Assembly: GCA_900542245.1 (NCBI GenBank)
Contig: UQMQ01000124.1
Location: 1-6,707, forward strand
Direction of reading: 5' to 3'
Length of the DNA: 6,707 bases
DNA from: an uncultured Eubacteriales bacterium
Lineage (GTDB): Bacteria > Bacillota > Clostridia > Peptostreptococcales > Anaerovoracaceae
Below the pieces are notes generated by a model. It searched no databases. It saw only the letters and a program-made list of their open reading frames with translations, and was not told the origin of the DNA. Each line of letters opens with the position of its first letter. Positions within the stretch are counted from its first letter, which is position 1. Positions 4,731-6,707 of this stretch are shown piece by piece. The position numbers and the translations under genes are program-made.

Positions 4731-6143
4731 TTAGAATGGTCCTAAGTTGATATGGTGCGCGATCAGCACCATGATGTAACCCGCGGCCAATTGAATCGTC
4801 ATCGCTCTTGCAGAGAACTTGACCCATACATCATATTTTAAGCCGCACAACTGGCAAGGTACCAGCGCGCCTGCCGGCCATAAGTAGTCCGTAAATCCAT
4901 CACCGAATTGATACGTCAGTACCATAACTTGCTGATTGATGCCTAAGATCTTGCCCAACGGGCTCATGATCGGCATCATCATGACCGCTTTGCCGGAACC
5001 TGAGTCGACAAAGAAATTCAAGATCGTAACGAAAACAAAGAGAAGCAGGATCGTAAACGCCGGTCCCTTGCCTTCAAGCATTTGGCCCATGTAGTAAACG
5101 AAGGTATCCACAATCTCACCTTTTTCAAGAACGATCATAATCGAGCGCGCCATTCCGATAACAAAACCTGCGGTTAATACATTTGCCGCTCCGCGCATAA
5201 CGCTTTCCGCAGCATCACTCGGTCTGACACGGAAAATGAGCGCTAAGATAATTGCGTAAATGATATAGAGTCCCGCGACTTCACCGATGCCCCAACCTTT
5301 GGTCGCACAGCAATAGCCTTGTATGATCAAGAAAACAACATATATACCAAGCGCTAAACTGTGCTTGTGTGTCATAGGTACTTTATTTTTGATGCCCTCT
5401 ATCTCAACATCCCCTTTGAGCTGACGCTCGTATTCTTCCGCAATGTAGCTCTTGGAAGGATCTTTTGTGATTTTCCTGCAGTACATGAGCACACTGAATA
5501 AGGCCAGAACGAAGAACACGCAGAAACAAATCACGCGATACCACAGTCCGGAGAAAATCGGCAATCCTACGATTTTTTGAGAGATACCAGTCGTATACAT
5601 GTTCAGCATACCGCTCGCCCAGCCCGAGCAAGACGCCATCATGATGGTGGCCATTGCCGCTACGCGGTCGTATCCGATCGCGAGGATTACAGACGTCGTA
5701 ATGCCATAGAACGGATAAGATGCTTCGCCGAAGCCTAAAATGCCCATGCCCGCAAAGGCCGCGAAAAAAATCAGTATGACACCGAGTTTAAAAGATCGTT
5801 CTCGTTCCGCGATCTCCATGATCTTGGTAAGTCCTGCACCAAAAGTACCGGTCTCTTCCAAAAAGTTGATAACGCCGCAAGTGATAAGCAGACCCGCAAT
5901 AATATCCGCGCCTTCAACAAATCCTTGATAAATTGCCTGGAAGAAGTCCAGAAAACCAATAGGGTCCTTTTCATCTAGGAAGTGGAATTGATCCGGCTGC
6001 ACAATGTCTCGATCTGTTTCGGGATCGTACACTCTTTCGAAAGCACCGCTTGGCGCAATATATGTGAGCAGTGCTACCGCAAGCATGATCATGAGGAGCA
6101 CGATGATGACATGCGGCATTTCGAATGTCCTTTTCTTTTTCAT
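4731..6143 (-). CDS. YfcC-family membrane carrier (C4-dicarboxylate-carrier-like, DcuC-type fold)
   Basis: This 470-residue integral membrane protein of the YfcC/PF03606 group has members annotated as C4-dicarboxylate, basic amino acid or peptide-related carriers; substrates are mostly unproven. Hydrophobic segments can be read at about 11-30, 77-94, 119-137, 146-175, 201-220, 263-278, 287-304, 320-338, 361-378 and 446-463. Signature stretches are YIAPSGAFER (28-37), GFGEASYPFYG (137-147), NFFVDSGSGKAVMMMPIMSP (376-395) and QFGDGFTDYLWPAGALV (412-428), the last two being the likely hairpin/substrate region. A charged cytoplasmic-type loop lies at 222-260. The start has AAAGGA (6154-6159) 10 nt upstream. 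It is first in an operon with dppA, which suggests it imports or exchanges peptides or amino acids handled by that peptidase, though this is inference from context. Transcription is likely from the -24/-12 promoter at 6239-6253. Confidence 0.9.
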   Translation of the reverse strand: MKKKRTFEMPHVIIVLLMIMLAVALLTYIAPSGAFERVYDPETDRDIVQPDQFHFLDEKDPIGFLDFFQAIYQGFVEGADIIAGLLITCGVINFLEETGTFGAGLTKIMEIAERERSFKLGVILIFFAAFAGMGILGFGEASYPFYGITTSVILAIGYDRVAAMATIMMASCSGWASGMLNMYTTGISQKIVGLPIFSGLWYRVICFCVFFVLALFSVLMYCRKITKDPSKSYIAEEYERQLKGDVEIEGIKNKVPMTHKHSLALGIYVVFLIIQGYCCATKGWGIGEVAGLYIIYAIILALIFRVRPSDAAESVMRGAANVLTAGFVIGMARSIMIVLEKGEIVDTFVYYMGQMLEGKGPAFTILLLFVFVTILNFFVDSGSGKAVMMMPIMSPLGKILGINQQVMVLTYQFGDGFTDYLWPAGALVPCQLCGLKYDVWVKFSARAMTIQLAAGYIMVLIAHHINLGPF

Positions 6144-6238
6144 TTTCTTTTCGTCCTTTCTTTGTTTGTGCAGAGCAGATAAGCGGAACGCGACCTAGAC
6201 AGATAACTTTCTTTTTCTGCTCGGTATATTTATCTAAC

Positions 6239-6253
6239 GCAACATGTATGCCA
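6239..6253 (-). promoter_or_regulatory. candidate sigma-54 (-24/-12) promoter of the carrier-dppA operon
   Basis: On the minus strand TGGCAT (6253-6248), 5 nt, TTGC (6242-6239) matches TGGCAC-N5-TTGC with one change and exact GG-N10-GC spacing. The predicted start is about 6227, giving an 84-nt leader. It is supported by the adjacent divergent gene, which looks like a sigma-54 activator, and by the second promoter of the same form at 2715-2729. Confidence 0.7.
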
Positions 6254-6338
6254 ATAAAAACCGGCAAAAAATCGTGCAAAACGGCATATTACGCCAAAAA
6301 TAATACAGTATAATAGGATTTAAATTTATTTGAACCCA

Positions 6339-6367
6339 TTGTGAAGAACCGAAAAATATACTATACT
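6339..6367 (+). promoter_or_regulatory. candidate sigma-70-type promoter of the activator gene
   Basis: TTGTGA (6339-6344) and TATACT (6362-6367) are 17 nt apart, the ideal spacing, with 4/6 and 5/6 consensus matches. The predicted start is near 6374, about 33 nt before the ATG. A second TATACT overlaps at 6357-6362. Confidence 0.6.
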
Positions 6368-6386
6368 GAGTACATGAGAGTATAGT
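6360..6386. promoter_or_regulatory. inverted repeat ACTATACT-N11-AGTATAGT, candidate activator-binding site
   Basis: Perfect 8-bp arms lie at 6360-6367 and 6379-6386. The centre is about 146 bp upstream of the predicted sigma-54 start of the carrier operon, within the usual range for enhancer-type sites. The left arm covers the -10 box of the activator promoter, so binding there would also repress the activator gene. A 7-of-8 half-site, AGTATAAT, occurs at 6307-6314. Confidence 0.5.
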
Positions 6387-6406
6387 TATAGAAAGGCGAA
6401 CAGACG

Positions 6407-6707
6407 ATGCATGCAGTTAAAAAAGTCGTGATCCTCTACAGAAGCCCGCAGGCCGTGAGCAATACAGGAGTGATCCAGTTCATTAAAAATAATTTGGAGG
6501 AGATCTTTGGAGATCGTCTTCTTGTCGAAAATTGTTTTCTTGCCGATCTGAATGATCAGAATAAACTGGAGGCAGATGCTTTCCTAGCCATTGATGAGCG
6601 AGTTTTTCAAAGAGCAAAAGAATACGTGGACAATTTTCATAGCGTGATAAAAATAAATCGCACCATTGAGCAGCATGTTTTGAAAAGGCTCTTGGATATA
6701 CCTGCAG
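6407..6707 (+). CDS. N-terminal part of a probable sigma-54-dependent transcriptional activator (cut by window end)
   Basis: One hundred codons are visible, running off the window. The sequence resembles the N-terminal region of clostridial sigma-54 (AAA+, Fis-type) activators: a first strand VKKVVILY (4-11), a helix ending in LEEIFGDRL (30-38), an alpha/beta middle with ADAFLAIDERVF (56-67), and KINRTIEQHVLKRLLDIPA (82-100), which matches the pattern VI-x-RTI...L..IP(xGT) common before the PAS/AAA+ parts. The AAA+ GAFTGA loop and Walker motifs that would prove this lie beyond the edge. The start ATG at 6407 has AAAGGCG at 6392-6398. It is divergent from the carrier-dppA operon, whose promoter is of the sigma-54 type, the usual place for the cognate activator. 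It could instead be another response-regulator-like protein. Confidence 0.6.
   Translation, partial: MHAVKKVVILYRSPQAVSNTGVIQFIKNNLEEIFGDRLLVENCFLADLNDQNKLEADAFLAIDERVFQRAKEYVDNFHSVIKINRTIEQHVLKRLLDIPA

Larger units (their letters stand above)
6144..6406. other. divergent carrier / activator regulatory region
   Basis: This 263-nt AT-rich spacer holds a sigma-54-type promoter facing the carrier gene, a small imperfect dyad GGCATATTACGCC (6283-6295), an AGTATAAT half-site (6307-6314), a sigma-70 promoter facing the activator gene, and an 8+8 bp inverted repeat over that promoter. The carrier leader (about 6227-6144) shows only its ribosome site. Confidence 0.7.

Noticed and set aside
4711..4827. 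Upstream in-frame extension of the DppA gene to an ATG at 4827
   Set aside because: It would add 39 residues that overlap the carrier's C-terminal coding region in another frame. The family begins at MKIFISADIEG, with Asp8 and Glu10 in the expected positions, so 4710 is the start.
6264..6279. Alternative -24/-12-like element (TTGCAC...TTGC on the minus strand)
   Set aside because: It lacks the invariant GG in the -24 part and its spacing is 1 nt too long, whereas the site at 6239-6253 has both the GG and the exact spacing.

Overview
The window looks like a chromosomal segment of an anaerobic Firmicute, probably Clostridia-like. The basis is the A/G-rich Shine-Dalgarno sites, AT-rich intergenic regions, intrinsic terminators, mixed AT/GC codon use and the gene content (M55 D-aminopeptidase, M19 dipeptidase, YfcC-type carrier, sigma-54-type regulator). 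I cannot name a genus. No RNA genes, CRISPR arrays, insertion sequences or phage genes are visible.

Layout: (1) 122-1147 (+) encodes a P1 / DmpA-type N-terminal nucleophile aminopeptidase. (2) 1148-1356 is a non-coding convergent gap with a long stem and a perfect 26-bp palindrome. (3) 1476-2636 (-) is alanine racemase, followed by a possible 40-codon ORF that overlaps its stop codon and ends just before the palindrome. (4) 2637-2782 is a divergent regulatory region. (5) 2783-3745 (+) is an M19 (renal/membrane-type) dipeptidase. (6) 3746-3915 holds two bidirectional terminators. (7) 4710-3916 (-) is a DppA-type D-aminopeptidase lying 20 nt downstream of (8) 6143-4731 (-), a YfcC-family membrane carrier. 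(9) 6144-6406 is a second divergent regulatory region. (10) 6407-6707 (+) is the first 100 codons of a gene cut by the window edge. They resemble the N-terminal sensory region of clostridial sigma-54-dependent activators.

How it fits together: four unrelated enzyme families with documented links to D-amino acids or D-containing small peptides (DmpA/P1, alanine racemase, M19, M55) sit beside a carrier and a likely activator. Two good -24/-12 (sigma-54) promoters, both beginning TGGCAT and both with GG-N10-GC spacing, lie in front of the dipeptidase and in front of the carrier-dppA operon. An 8+8 bp inverted repeat about 146 bp upstream of the predicted carrier start site is positioned like an activator-binding site, and it also overlaps the activator's own -10 box. 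My inference is a sigma-54-controlled module for taking up and breaking down small peptides, possibly D-amino-acid or cell-wall derived. Substrate and regulation are unproven.
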